Origin: Apostichopus japonicus
Taxonomy: Eukaryota; Echinodermata; Holothuroidea; Aspidochirotida; Stichopodidae
Direction of reading: 5' to 3'
Length of the DNA stretch: 64,000 nucleotides
Assembly: GCF_037975245.1 (NCBI RefSeq)
Contig: NC_092562.1
Span: 12,848,001-12,912,000 of the forward strand
Shown here: piece after piece, positions 47,301 to 58,969 of the stretch
Numbering within the stretch: the stretch's first letter is position 1
How the letters are laid out: every line of letters starts with the position of its first letter
Notes under the pieces: model-generated
What the model was told of the DNA's origin: nothing
The model's database searches: none
Seen by the model: the letters and a program-made list of their open reading frames with translations, nothing else
Position numbers and translations under genes: made by a program

Positions 47301-50122
47301 TGGTAATAGCTTGACTGAGCAATTAATAACGTTGTTGAAATTTGCTACTTTAATTACTAAGAAATTTTAACATTTTAACGGCACCATAAACTGTTCCATG
47401 CCAAAGAGTGATGATTTTACTCTTTTATAAGTATATACAGAATCATCAATTTAAAATACAGTCGGTAGTAAACTCTCATCAGGCAACCAACAATGCGGGG
47501 GTGGGGGAACCCCGTGCGGGGGGGGGCCGCTGTGAATATAGAAAGTATAACAGGAACACCACACAGAATGTCAAATTCAGAAACCAGTCGCGGCACCAGA
47601 ATTTTTACAATTAATGTGAAATTCACTCGAATCAAAGCGTGACTGTATGCTATTTAACCCTATTTCTAGTCAGTAATTTTTATACCCTTGAACCGGTCAT
47701 AAATTTATATGACTTCATTTCTGGAGTAGACTAAAATCTCGCTACAAAACCAAACCAATGAAGAAGAGTGTATCTCATATCATAGCCTATACAATAACCT
47801 ACGTCTCCAAATGAATGACTCGTCATATTTTATATATGTACAATACAATAAAAAAACCCATACATGGTTATGAGGTACGATGTCAATGAACTAGAAATAA
47901 TATGTTTTCTATTAATGATTTCAATCAAAAGATGTTATTTGGTTTATTCTGAACGTACATTTATTACACCTTGGTTTATTGTCGAAGTTGGAGAATAATT
48001 AATAAACAATTAAGATTATTTAAGGTTGTCTAACTGTTTTAAATTGCCCTCGCGGGAAGGTTATATTATAGCGGTACTATAGTTAAACAATGATTATACG
48101 GTTCATAAAGCATAATACGGTATATAGTGTAACGATCTTCGTACTTTTGATATCATCACTGTGCGGGCAGACGATATCCTGTGTATGTATGTGCCGCAGC
48201 GCACGCGGTATTTGGATATAAAAGAGGAGGCACTCGCGCTGCAGCCTAACTAAAAAACTTTAGTGCGCCAATGGGTAATTTTGGTGGCAAGATGTCACCA
48301 CAGTAATAACTGCCAGAAATATCTTTACTAATCGGCCAACTGGCGACATCAACCCATTAGGAAAGCAGACTTGGCCGTGAATACTTTGGGAAAATCTGGT
48401 CACCAACATTGCCGATGACGGATATTAAGGTACAGTATGAAGGTTTTGTTGACTTACGTATTAGCTATCTCCCAGCACAGTTTGATCTCGCCCTGGCTCC
48501 CGGAGTAAAAGGTGCAAGTTACCATGGGGGACTTGCTACCGAAGCAAACAGAAGGTGAGGGACTTGCAGGTTTTCCTATAGTATAAGAATAGAACAGACT
48601 TCATTAATTAAAGCATTGCCATAGGTAGAACTTTCGTCTTGATCTTTCATAGTCCAAGAAAATATAGAGGAAAGATAAAATGGTTGCAAGTAATGGTTTC
48701 TTAGATATTCTAGATTTTTAAGATATTCAAATTTAAAATAAACTATACATTTCTGGAGTACTCCTTTAAGGCTAAACTGGTGATGACGTCATCCTCCACA
48801 TCACATGCCTAAATATTAATTTAAGTCCATTGTTTACTACTTCCATTGATCCAACCAGAACATGTTCTGATAACCTCTTGAACAAAAAGAGCAGCTTTGT
48901 ATATATGACTTGCAACACCATTTGAGCTTTACAATGTTGTAATGTGTTATTTGAGGCCTTAAAAGACATTTGCGTTACATCTGAGGAAACTGAGCTATTT
49001 TCAGTTTGCCCGTGAAACTAAGTTGTTCAGCCACTTTTAATTTGGTGAATCTGAAATGCTGTAAATGGTTAATTCTCCATAAAAGGAAACAGTGGATTTT
49101 ACGGTCTATTACAAATCAAAATCAATTTCGTTCCTAAAGTCATATTTTTAAGGAATGGAATGACAACTTGATGTTTACTTACTACCGACTATCACTTTTG
49201 TCCTCTGAAGGTAATCCGTACTTCCGGCTGTTCGGCAAGAGTAATTTCCACTGTCGGTAAAAGTTGCGTTGTCCACGCTGTATGTATTAATACCTGATCC
49301 ATTGAGCAGCATCGATCCATCTTTAAACCAATATAGTTCCTGTAACGTCTCGTTCAAATTATGCACAGTTTGGCAATTCAGAGAGAAGTTGGTTCCATAT
49401 GCGACCGGTTTAACTGAAGCGGAATATTGAAATATTTACACATGTAAATGTAAGTTGTAGGGACTGAGAAAAATGCATATATATGTGTATCAAATGTGCA
49501 TTAATTGGCAATTAGCTATAGAAACAGTCACCAAAAAGATTTTGATGGGGACATGAAATAATACTATGGCGTTGTACGCATGCTCATATACGTACTATAC
49601 GTCATAATTTACATAACTCATGATTCGGACTTGATGGGTCTGCTCGACTTATTTTGGACCCGAACGATTAAAGGGACTAAGCTAGCCCTTGGACTATACT
49701 TGACCCAAGCTGAAACATTCAACTATTCTACAAATATCTTCCTTGTGTCAAGGCCGATTCAAGAGAACCAAAATATAAAGATATCAGTAATTGACCAAAA
49801 TTTATGCCGTTCCTTGGAAGAAAGCAACCACCATTCTCGTTCCCTTTCCCATAATTATGTATTGATGTACGATACCGGTACTATAAGGGTATTGTAAGAG
49901 TGCCTAGAGAGAAAATGTTGACAAATATTACCCCCCAACCATGCCCCACTGCACCCGACAAAAGAAACCCCTTCCCCCACCCTCCACACCCAATATCACT
50001 TCGCTATATCTAACATTCTTACCAAGTAAGCTGCGGGCTGAGGTTATTTGCATTAAAGAAATGAAGAATGTCAGTATCATCTGAAGCAGAGCCATCCGTT
50101 GAGACTGTAATGGAAGAGGCAT
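37564..50122 (-). CDS. Class I cytokine receptor, gp130/IL-6R-like (Ig - CHD - FN3 - TM - long tail), complete in 11 exons
   Basis: Eleven exons join in phase into 724 aa. Order: signal peptide (1-29), Ig-like domain (about 34-110; CQT…LYWFKDG…DSGNYSCR), CHD module D1 (111-200; C-x9-C-x-F, then LCWEI and SGC, the four-Cys pattern), D2 (201-311; opens VQPDPPTIKRL, closes with WSNFS in place of WSxWS), one FN3 domain (312-415; PPPENRNGIIDHYELL, SYVFRLYAWTIAGRSPP), TM (about 418-441), a Box1-like LPEPYFIP at about 453-460, and a tail to 724 with twelve tyrosines. Class I receptors bind four-helix cytokines and activate JAK/STAT at the plasma membrane. Domeless and gp130 carry more FN3 domains, and IL-6R-alpha has none after the CHD and only a short tail. 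The ligand is unknown. Confidence 0.87.
38347..39429. other. Last intron of the cytokine-receptor gene
   Basis: No coding content. A CCGGCCGGACA/TGTCCGGCTGGACA motif repeats imperfectly at about 38970-39015, next to a (GTAATAGT)-like segment. Confidence 0.6.
39430..39569 (-). CDS. Cytokine receptor exon 10 (transmembrane and Box1)
   Basis: DVGLLVWLSILLSSIFLLAV is the TM segment, then a basic stop-transfer (RITCVIKNK) and SHLPEPYFIPEAK, a proline-rich Box1-like JAK docking site. Phase 1 in, phase 0 out at GTATTC. Confidence 0.88.
40453..40733 (+). repeat. Tandem repeat, about 94 bp x 3, in cytokine-receptor intron
   Basis: AAATCATCCATTTGGTGTTC starts at 40453, 40547 and (as AAACCATCC) 40642. 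Each unit ends GTATTGGACT…TTTCCGACA. The copies are about 90-95% alike. Confidence 0.92.
41450..41557 (-). CDS. Cytokine receptor exon 9 (FN3, strands F-G)
   Basis: VKSSKSYVFRLYAWTIAGRS then PPFVYVLNPSVPLQK, the F and G strands that complete the FN3 fold. 108 nt, phase 1 on both sides, acceptor catgttgcag, donor GTACGT. Without it the FN3 domain would be half-missing, which supports the call. Confidence 0.88.
42888..42936 (+). repeat. Interspersed repeat end, TTAAAGGAGCATTCCAGA family, copy 1
   Basis: TGACGTCATCATCAAGTTAG followed by CCTTAAAGGAGCATTCCAG. Matches 48752-48790 in reverse and 56133-56172 forward. Probably the ends of dispersed MITEs; the full extents are not seen. Confidence 0.6.
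43242..43362 (-). CDS. Cytokine receptor exon 8 (FN3, strands C-E)
   Basis: PPPPENRNGIIDHYELLTIL through LPGNATNTKVV. NGxIxxYEL is the FN3 strand C signature. Phase-1 donor GTAAGT. Confidence 0.9.
43714..43966 (+). mobile_element. tRNA-derived SINE with (ATAC)n tail
   Basis: The head at 43716-43782 is tRNA-like: GTTAGCTCAGTGGTTAACAC (A box), GAGTTTGAGTC (B box) and pairing ends GGAGTG/CACTCC. A body follows with TAAGCCAATGAGGCGTCTTC and GAGTTCCTGCTTGCAGGAGG, then ATACATACATACATAC. Intact enough to be read as a full SINE. The central domain invites comparison with Deu- or V-type SINEs. Confidence 0.8.
44253..44341 (-). CDS. Cytokine receptor exon 7 (FN3, strands A-B)
   Basis: APSKSPIIYRVSVNQSQSES then ELRNITLSWH. 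The ITLSWH strand-B end is typical of FN3. Phase 1 in, phase 0 out at GTAAGT. Confidence 0.87.
44940..45126 (-). CDS. Cytokine receptor exon 6 (CHD D2, second half with WSNFS)
   Basis: LLEDFTRRKKEVFFSFTVER, then PYSLVCLTMQIQNG and WSNFSKPMCSYTPMA. WSNFS holds the WSxWS position with Phe for the second Trp. Phase-1 donor GTAAGA. Confidence 0.85.
45296..45812 (+). repeat. Degenerate (CAAA)n/(AAAC)n tract
   Basis: About 515 bp of AAAC units with GAAAA and CAGA interruptions and a higher-order period of roughly 110 bp (45420-45530 resembles 45540-45655). All three frames on the minus strand are open and read as Cys/Phe/Leu-rich peptides, which are not genes. It sits 12 bp from the donor of receptor exon 5. 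Confidence 0.95.
45825..45970 (-). CDS. Cytokine receptor exon 5 (CHD D2, first half)
   Basis: VQPDPPTIKRLFTTSIDTLN then the Trp-containing ASFTIPRTWSTESWLNY. The Pro-rich VxPDPP hinge at the start of D2 is diagnostic of the cytokine-receptor homology module. Donor GTATGA, phase 0. A long (CAAA)n tract follows directly. Confidence 0.88.
46578..46729 (-). CDS. Cytokine receptor exon 4 (CHD D1, second half)
   Basis: NRYVWISGCEDNNVQQKNVT continuing to LLLTTTVKNEFGNS and HEPI. Supplies the fourth D1 cysteine and the closing VKNEFG strand. Donor GTATGT, phase 1. Confidence 0.85.
48458..48575 (-). CDS. Cytokine receptor exon 3 (CHD D1, first half)
   Basis: KPASPSPSVCFGSKSPMVTC then TFYSGSQGEIKLCWEIANT. 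The C-x9-C-x-aromatic spacing is that of class I receptor D1. Phase 1 in, phase 2 out at GTAAGT. Confidence 0.85.
48752..48792 (-). repeat. Interspersed repeat end, TTAAAGGAG family, copy 2
   Basis: Reverse of copy 1: on the minus strand GATGACGTCATCACCAGTTT then AGCCTTAAAGGAGTACTCCAG. Confidence 0.6.
49183..49413 (-). CDS. Cytokine receptor exon 2 (Ig-like domain)
   Basis: Encodes VKPVAYGTNFSLNCQTVHN through ELYWFKDGSMLLNGSG to TDSGNYSCR. The two Ig cysteines, the core Trp and the D-x-G-x-Y-x-C motif are present. Phase 1 on both sides; donor A|GTAAGT. Several N-glycosylation sites. Confidence 0.9.
50023..50122 (-). CDS. Cytokine receptor exon 1 (signal peptide)
   Basis: ATG opens MPLPLQSQRMALLQMILTFF, then ISLMQITSARSLL, a classic signal peptide. 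An internal Met at residue 10 is an alternative start. Phase-1 donor GTAAGA. Confidence 0.85.
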
Positions 50123-50277
50123 GATATCTCTTGTTTGTTTTGTTTAGAACTTAAAGCACGCCACTTTCTGGTGTTTTCATGTCGATGCTTCAGTTCTTTC
50201 AATTTAAATGATCTGATCAAAGAATCTGCAAAGCAAAAAGAGGAATTAAAAGAAAACTTGGGCAAAAATAATACTTT

Positions 50278-50280
<3 letters not shown>

Positions 50281-50355
<75 letters not shown>

Positions 50356-50360
50356 TATAT

Positions 50361-50392
<32 letters not shown>
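50281..50392. repeat. (TA)n microsatellite 5' of the cytokine-receptor start
   Basis: About 112 bp of TA with two GATATA interruptions, about 160 bp upstream of the receptor ATG. Confidence 0.97.
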
Positions 50393-50394
<2 letters not shown>

Positions 50395-50469
50395 CAAAAT
50401 TGATTGTTTGAAGAAAGTAAAGTATCTTACTTACAATTTATTTATATATATATATATATATGAATGAAA

Positions 50470-50605
50470 ATTCGTAATGAGTTGGAAAATCAAGAACAGT
50501 GAAAAAACTTTCAGCCTCCACCGGGATTCGAACCACGGGCCTTCCGCTCTGCACGCGGACACCCTAACCACTAGGCTATGAACGCTGATTGTATGTCCAG
50601 AGGTT
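50470..50605 (-). mobile_element. tRNA-SINE head, reverse orientation
   Basis: On the minus strand it reads CATAGCCTAGTGGTTAGGGT (A box) and GTGGTTCGAATCCCGGTGGA (B box). The acceptor ends do not pair as in a true tRNA. The flank shares TGAGTTGGAAAATC…AGAAC with the copy at 51690, so both belong to one SINE family. Confidence 0.75.
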
Positions 50606-50683
50606 CGAAACCGGTAAGGAAGGTCGTAATTCCACTGTCGGCGTTTGTCACCTGTATCGAACAATACTAGTTCTGTTTTTGGT

Positions 50684-50723
<40 letters not shown>

Positions 50724-51689
50724 TCTCTTACTTATAATTGTTTCTGTTGACGTATAAAAATACCAAGTTAGATATAATCTTTATAACTTCAACATTGATA
50801 TTTCAATATAAAGGAACTTGTTATAACCACATTGTAAAACGATTCCCTTAGTTGTTTTTCTTGATTTATGTTTATTTTGATATACTTTGCACGTTGACAT
50901 GAAAACTTCATTCGTATTAATACCGTGAAATCGTACCATTGCATATGTATTCCTTCACGTGAACCAGAAGGGTACACGAATCTTATAGACTCTAAAATAT
51001 TTGTCAAAACTCAATCCAACATAGGTACTACATTTATATATACCAAAAACACATGTGTTCCGAGGCTGCATAATTTTCATTTAAGATAAAACAAGGATTA
51101 TCAACTATATTAATGTTACGATGAAACCTTTTTATGATCGCCTTACTTAAAAGGATTTGCTGTGACAAACAATGTGAAACTGATAGTGAAGAGAAAAATA
51201 TCTGAATTGCCATCATCCATTTTGCTGTTGCCCTGCAAATGCATTTAAAACAAATATCACAACATTTGACAAATTCGTCTCTTTGCGATACAAAATGCTA
51301 TAATGAGGGTTCGGTTTTAAACTAAAGATTTAGGAAAACTTCACGGCTAATCTATTAACTTCATCCACCAAAATATCATGTTATGTCAGTGATATATCGC
51401 TTTAATAAGATAATTAACACCTGCCAAAATTGTTTATTGAGTTGCCTGCATGCCTATTTACAACTTGTAAAGACAACGACTAATGCAAAAAGGATGTACG
51501 CGCATTTAGCGATGTTGTGCCTAAGGAGTGGGAATTATTCGATATGTGTATATTATACTGCACCATTTTTAACGGCCATTATGTTACTCTAGTCTATAGG
51601 GTTTTATTCCAATTGATTCGTTATATTAATATAGTAAAACAAAAAAGTTATAATGCTTAACTTAAGACATCAGATATCATATTTTGGAA

Positions 51690-51785
51690 TTGTAGTGAGT
51701 TGGAAAATCCAGAACGGTGATAAAACTTCCAACCTCCACCGGGATTCGAACCCAGGCCTCCCGCTTTATATTCCAACACCCTACA
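51690..51785 (-). mobile_element. tRNA-SINE fragment, same family as 50470-50605
   Basis: TGAGTTGGAAAATCCAGAAC, AAAACTTCCAACC and CTCCACCGGGATTCGAACCC parallel the neighbour copy. The tRNA head is truncated after the B box and a (CA)n/(TA)n run follows. Confidence 0.7.
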
Positions 51786-51907
51786 CACGCATACACACAC
51801 ACTCATATATATATATATATATATATATATTATGCTTATATATATATATATATATATTATAATGAAAATCCACGTTTACTCCAAAGAAAATATTATAAGA
51901 GAAAACC

Positions 51908-52013
51908 AGAGAAATAAGATATGACTCATAATTGGCAAATAAGTAGTAGGTCTAATATATCTTCTGGAACATTACTCCTTATTTGTCAATCATGAGTCAT
52001 ATCTTATTTCTCT
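51908..52013. repeat. Inverted repeat, 36-bp arms with 2 mismatches
   Basis: AGAGAAATAAGATATGACTC at 51908 is mirrored by GAGTCATATCTTATTTCTCT ending at 52013, with a 34-bp spacer. (TA)n tracts sit on both sides. Confidence 0.85.
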
Positions 52014-52023
52014 GTGTTTCTCT

Positions 52024-52027
<4 letters not shown>

Positions 52028-52110
<83 letters not shown>

Positions 52111-52138
52111 AATATGTATATATATATATATATATATA
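52028..52138. repeat. (TA)n microsatellite
   Basis: Imperfect TA tract directly preceding the palindrome at 52138. Confidence 0.95.
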
Positions 52139-52222
52139 TGTTGATACTAGACGAGACTAGTGGAACACTAGTAGTTGTACAACTACTAGTGTTCCACTAG
52201 TCTCATCTAGTATCAACATATA
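52138..52222. repeat. Near-perfect palindrome formed by two head-to-head retroelement ends
   Basis: TTGATACTAGACGAGACTAG … CAACTACTAGTGTTCCACTA pairs across a GTTGTACAAC centre, with arms of about 38 bp and one mismatch. The right arm (GTTCCACTAGTCTCATCTAG) recurs at 54855-54895 beyond the Penelope-like ORF. The palindrome therefore looks like that element's terminal sequence, duplicated and inverted. Confidence 0.9.
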
Positions 52223-52275
52223 TTCCGCTCTGTCCAATGGACATAGAGCACTCTGCGCCAAGATAGACGCCAACC

Positions 52276-54426
<2,151 letters not shown>

Positions 54427-54584
54427 AATAATCCGACGCGGATTAAAATAATCCGAATTTCTAAAACTTCTGCTCAATTCAGCAGAAATCAGTAAGTCGC
54501 TTTGCCTTTACAACCATGCCGACAATCTTCTCTATAAAATAGTTTCAATTCCTGCTACTCCTTGTCACTTTCGGTGATCATGCA

Positions 54585-54621
54585 CTGAAGAAGAGCTAGT
54601 TTTGCTCAAAAGCTCTGCAAA
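54585..54621 (+). ncRNA. CTGAAGA-hairpin motif after the PLE ORF (hammerhead-like, unproven)
   Basis: CTGAAGA, then AGAGCT…AGCTCT stem and GCAAAA. It sits 160 bp after the PLE stop. PLE terminal regions are known to carry small hammerhead ribozymes (core CUGANGA…GAAA). Here the GAAA is altered to GCAAA, so activity is doubtful. Confidence 0.3.
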
Positions 54622-54737
54622 AACCAAACATTGGCTGTTTTACTTCCAATCACTTACCTATTTCAATTATTGTATCTCACTCGAGATCCAGCCTTTCTCT
54701 AAATGCAGCATAGTTGTTTAACAGTTTTTCCGTTATT

Positions 54738-54806
<69 letters not shown>
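54738..54806. repeat. (TA)n microsatellite
   Basis: About 69 bp of TA separating the PLE 3' tail from the second terminal copy at 54823. Confidence 0.96.
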
Positions 54807-54811
<5 letters not shown>

Positions 54812-54822
54812 TTTATAGTTGT

Positions 54823-54895
54823 CTGAAGATCGCTACAAAGCGTGAAACTCCGAGTTACAACTACTGTTCCACTAGTCTCATCTAGTATCAACATA
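54823..54895 (+). repeat. PLE-type terminal sequence, forward copy
   Basis: CTGAAGATCGCTACAAAGCG followed by TGAAACTC and then GTTCCACTAGTCTCATCTAG TATCAACAT, the same end as the right arm of the 52138 palindrome. It carries a CTGAAGA…GAAA core with a short CGC/GCG stem. Confidence 0.75.
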
Positions 54896-56500
54896 CATAT
54901 ATTTATATATATATTGTATATATATATTGTATATATATATTGTACATATATGTATATATATATTTGAGAAAATTATTAAATTACTTACGTTACCTTTCAA
55001 TTTAGGGTGATATCTAAACCGTTTCTTCAGAGGTCCATGTTGCAATGTTTGCAGGTTTATCCGTATAGTGTCTACGCTTGTACGAGAGCAATACACGTCT
55101 CCGGTTGTCTGGTTGTTTCACAATCATCTGTTATTCTTCTAAAGGCAACGAAAGATATATCAAGTTTGGGGTTCAAACATATGGTCTTGTTGTTGATAAG
55201 ATGCACCCTGCTTGCTATATAATAAAGAATTAAAGCTGTGATAGTGTTATAAAGTATATGTAAATATATATGTCTTCTTTAGCTAATAATGTTGCTGGTA
55301 TGTCTACTTACTTAGCAACGCATTTTAACGATGATTAATCGGTAAGAAAACTTTAAACAAACCATACTTCAAACCATACTTTTTATTATGGACGTCCACT
55401 GTTTTAGCTCAAGTATATGTGATTATTTAAGCTAAATCGGAATGTTTATTTTAAATTTTAAATATATTGGATATTGTTTATATGGCCATTGAAACGATGA
55501 TAATTTTCACTTATTTTTTTTTATATTTGAAACTAAAAATGACATTTTCACAATCAATTTACAATGTGATGGGATATCACAGTCAAATGTATTGTTGAAA
55601 TAAGTTGCAATAAATTCCTCAACATTGTCTCAGAAAGTTACAAGATATAGCTTCATTTTGTCTATATTAAGTACCCTGCATTTTTCAAACAAAATTACCA
55701 AATGGAGGGGCATACCCCTCCCGTGGTCACACACATACTTTAGGTACAAGGTTGATTTTATCAGACAGTATAGACCGTTTAAATTCACTTCAGTCCAGGC
55801 TGTAATTCTGTACCCCATTTAAGTTTTGAGAAGTGACCCTTTAAACAGTTGAGGTTCATGAGATAAAGCAACTGGACGGTCTGGACCATTATGTCCTATA
55901 GTATACATGAACACAAAACTCAAAGTGAGAAACAATAGAATTTGAATGGTCTGAAATAACATGTTTATGTTGTAACACAGATTTGTCAACTTGGACACGT
56001 ATACCTGTTAATGTTCCTCCAAATGGTGATCTGTTGTTTATACGAAATAAAAAGAACATGTTTTTGTTGAGTTATTACAATTTAGGAAACAGTGGATTAA
56101 TATTAACAATAAGGCATTCACTTTGGGACCTGACGTCATAATGAATTGCACCTTAAAGGAGCGTTAGATAGTTTAAGGTGAATATCATGAAAATTGGAAC
56201 AGATATACAGAAATACTATATAAGCACTCTTTTTTCACTTTTTCTTTGTCGAAACTGAAATTTTTGCTTAAAGTCATCTTTAAAGTATTATTTGTGACCG
56301 GAATATATTCATTTAAGCGTCGTGTGTTATTGCCAGGTATAACGAAATATCTGTTTTAATGACACATTGTGTGCGAGTGGAATAGCTTGTGGTTTGTTTC
56401 GTTGCGTTAATTTTTTACCAGCCTTTAGATTCAGTAACTATACTATGACATACTTTCTCCCTAACATTATTCATGCAATTCTTTTATACTATATATATGC

Positions 56501-56539
<39 letters not shown>

Positions 56540-56935
56540 ATATATAGATATATATATATATAGATATATAAATATATAGATATATCTATATATAGATATA
56601 TGGTATTGATTCTATTTTATACCGGCATATGAAGCTGTATGGTGATTGGCTGAGAATTAATGCCGGTATTAAATAGAATGAATACTTAATCAATAATTTA
56701 ATTTGTAAGGACAATAAATTAGCAATTACTTCCCGTATGGCCTACCATATTCGAAACGCATTGTGCAGAGCGGAGCATAGCAGCCGGTAGGCTAAATCAC
56801 CATCATACAAGGTGTTAAAAAGCAACATACATCTACATTATAATTTGATATTTTTCTTCGAATACTTGAGTGTTGCAACAAGCGCATTCATTCAGTTACA
56901 AATGTTAGACAATGTGTGAAACACACTTTCTCATG
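54896..56935. other. Intergenic region, nothing coding recognised
   Basis: Contains (TA)n-rich stretches at 54896-54963 and 56498-56600, the latter with nested ATATAGATATA palindromes. A TTAAAGGAG-family end lies at 56133-56172. No frame has domain character. Confidence 0.45.
56133..56172 (+). repeat. Interspersed repeat end, TTAAAGGAG family, copy 3
   Basis: TGACGTCATAATGAATTGCA then CCTTAAAGGAGCGTTAGA, diverged from copies 1 and 2 but collinear. Confidence 0.5.
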
Positions 56936-58455
56936 CAGCGACGTAGCCAGGAATTTGAAAGGGGGGGGGGAGCACTTTTTGCGATTGATATGGATTCTCA
57001 AATTTGTAGGCACGACTATCTGAGCGGAGCGCCACCATCGGTTGGCGCGGAGCGTACAAGAAAATTTTTGGTTTTACAAACCCCCCAGATGGCCGGAAAC
57101 GGCCCTTCCCGAGTGTTCATTCTGGTTCCCTGGCCTCTTGCTAACTTGAGACACCTCATTCAATATCACTTTTAAACCCAAAAACAAACGAGTTAAAAAT
57201 AGTACGTAATGCAATACTACATAATGTATTTAAAATTAGCAAGGTACATGTACAGAGTAGTCTTACTTTTCAACTTCTGATACTTGTAGATACAAAGATA
57301 GGCCAGATATGTCTTCGATACAACTATGGCCAGTAGTTGTCTTTGATACAACTGTAGCTAGTAAATGTTTAAGTTAGCCTAATAAGAGAAGGCGAGAGCT
57401 ATCCGACGATTGCCATCTGATGCAAATGTCTCAACTGTTTTCTCAACTGAAATATTATCTGCGTAAACGGGTTCTTAACTACATGTTAAAAAACTGACAA
57501 GATCGGATCCTAGTCTTTTGAATGAAATGGCACGCGTTAGAAATGACAGCCTAGATGACAGAAGAATAGGTCACCTAATTTAGCCATATTCTTGCTACGT
57601 TCATTTCAATAGTGTTTCCTGTCTATAGACTCTTAAACTCGTCCAGCAAGCTTATCGATTTGAATTATGGGTGGGGTAAAAAAAGATAACTTGGCCAAAA
57701 AAATGTAGGTCCGGGCCTACAGTGCTACATATATACTGGCTACGCCCCTGATCATATGATATCATTATCAACAGATTTTGTTTCCTGTTTGAATTCTTTT
57801 ATATGTTCTTTTACATAATATATCGAAAGACAAACATAGTGCTCTTTTACATTTTTTTCCAGTAGGATGATTCTTGTTTATTGTCAAATGTCTGGACTTT
57901 AATAAATTTGACGAACTTTAACTGTGATGGACAATATAAACTTTCATATTTTGTAATATAGCCAGATATGCAGTGGCCTAAAAACAAATATCGTTATCGC
58001 AGTGTATTAGCAGTGTAATAATTATTATAGGAAGTGCGTATCACGTATACGATTGCTAGCTTAGCTTCATAACATGCTGTTCGTGCAACAACTTAGGACG
58101 ACTCATAGAAAGAATGTTGTCGACGTTGTTGTGCATATACGGTTCGTGACATTCCATAGAGTGCGGTTAGGTAGACAATATATATGTATTTTATTACGCA
58201 GTGGCCAACTGTAGGCTTGTAATTGGCTAAGCTAAATTTAGCTAATTGCATCTGCCAAACTAAGTAAGTAGCTGAATCAGTAGGCCTGAATGTTACTACG
58301 ATTACAATCGAGTTAACGGAGCTGACGAGTATTCAAGATCAAAAGAGCACAGACAAAATACCATGCTAAAAAAACGACAGTTTGTAAAAAAAAAATCAAC
58401 ACTGAAGGGGGGGGGGAGCGGTTGCTCCCCCTGCTCCCCCCTGGCTACGTCCCTG
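56936..58455. mobile_element. Non-autonomous hAT-type element, 1520 bp, with 8-bp target duplication
   Basis: Begins CAGCGACGTAGCCAGG and ends CTGGCTACGTCCCTG (14 of 15 terminal bases pair). Both sides carry TTCTCATG (56928-56935 and 58456-58463). Poly-G tracts follow both ends. A second CTGGCTACGCCCCTG at 57738-57752 suggests an internal or nested related end. No transposase frame is recognisable. Confidence 0.88.
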
Positions 58456-58969
58456 TTCTCATGTGCTTGATATACTTTTAGTGATCTCTGGTTTCTGCTG
58501 TGTATCCTTCTGCTTCTTTCAAACGTCCTTAAAGATCTGCTTTATTGGCTCCAATTATAGCACGCTATAACTAGCAAAGTTTTGTGATTACTTAATCGAC
58601 CTGCCACGGTCGTAAATCGACCTCGGGCTCTACAATTAGCCTGCATAGCTTCTTAACACCATTAGGCTCTTTGTGTAAACTCTGTGCGGAAATATGTTCA
58701 AGTCTACAGTGTAGTTAATCATACAGCGTTCACACAAAATCCCTCATACAAGAAAAAATATGTGGCAGGCGTTGCAGACTAATTGGTAAAAAGAGGTCAT
58801 TTTACGACCAAGGTAGGTCGATTAGTACGATTACGTAATCTCAAGAAACTTGTCAATGATAGCGTTGCTTTAGTTGGGATCTATATACAGCAGACCTTTA
58901 ATTTCAGATTAAAATTTAAGGCAGTTTTTCGGGTGGCGAAAGACGGAGGTTTTTCTCATGATTCGATTA

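Noticed and set aside
50509-50590. tRNA gene on the minus strand
   Set aside because: The acceptor ends do not pair and the flanks match another SINE copy at 51690.
56912-57175. 87-aa plus-strand frame
   Set aside because: Spans the left end of the hAT element, including its poly-G tract; no transposase motif.
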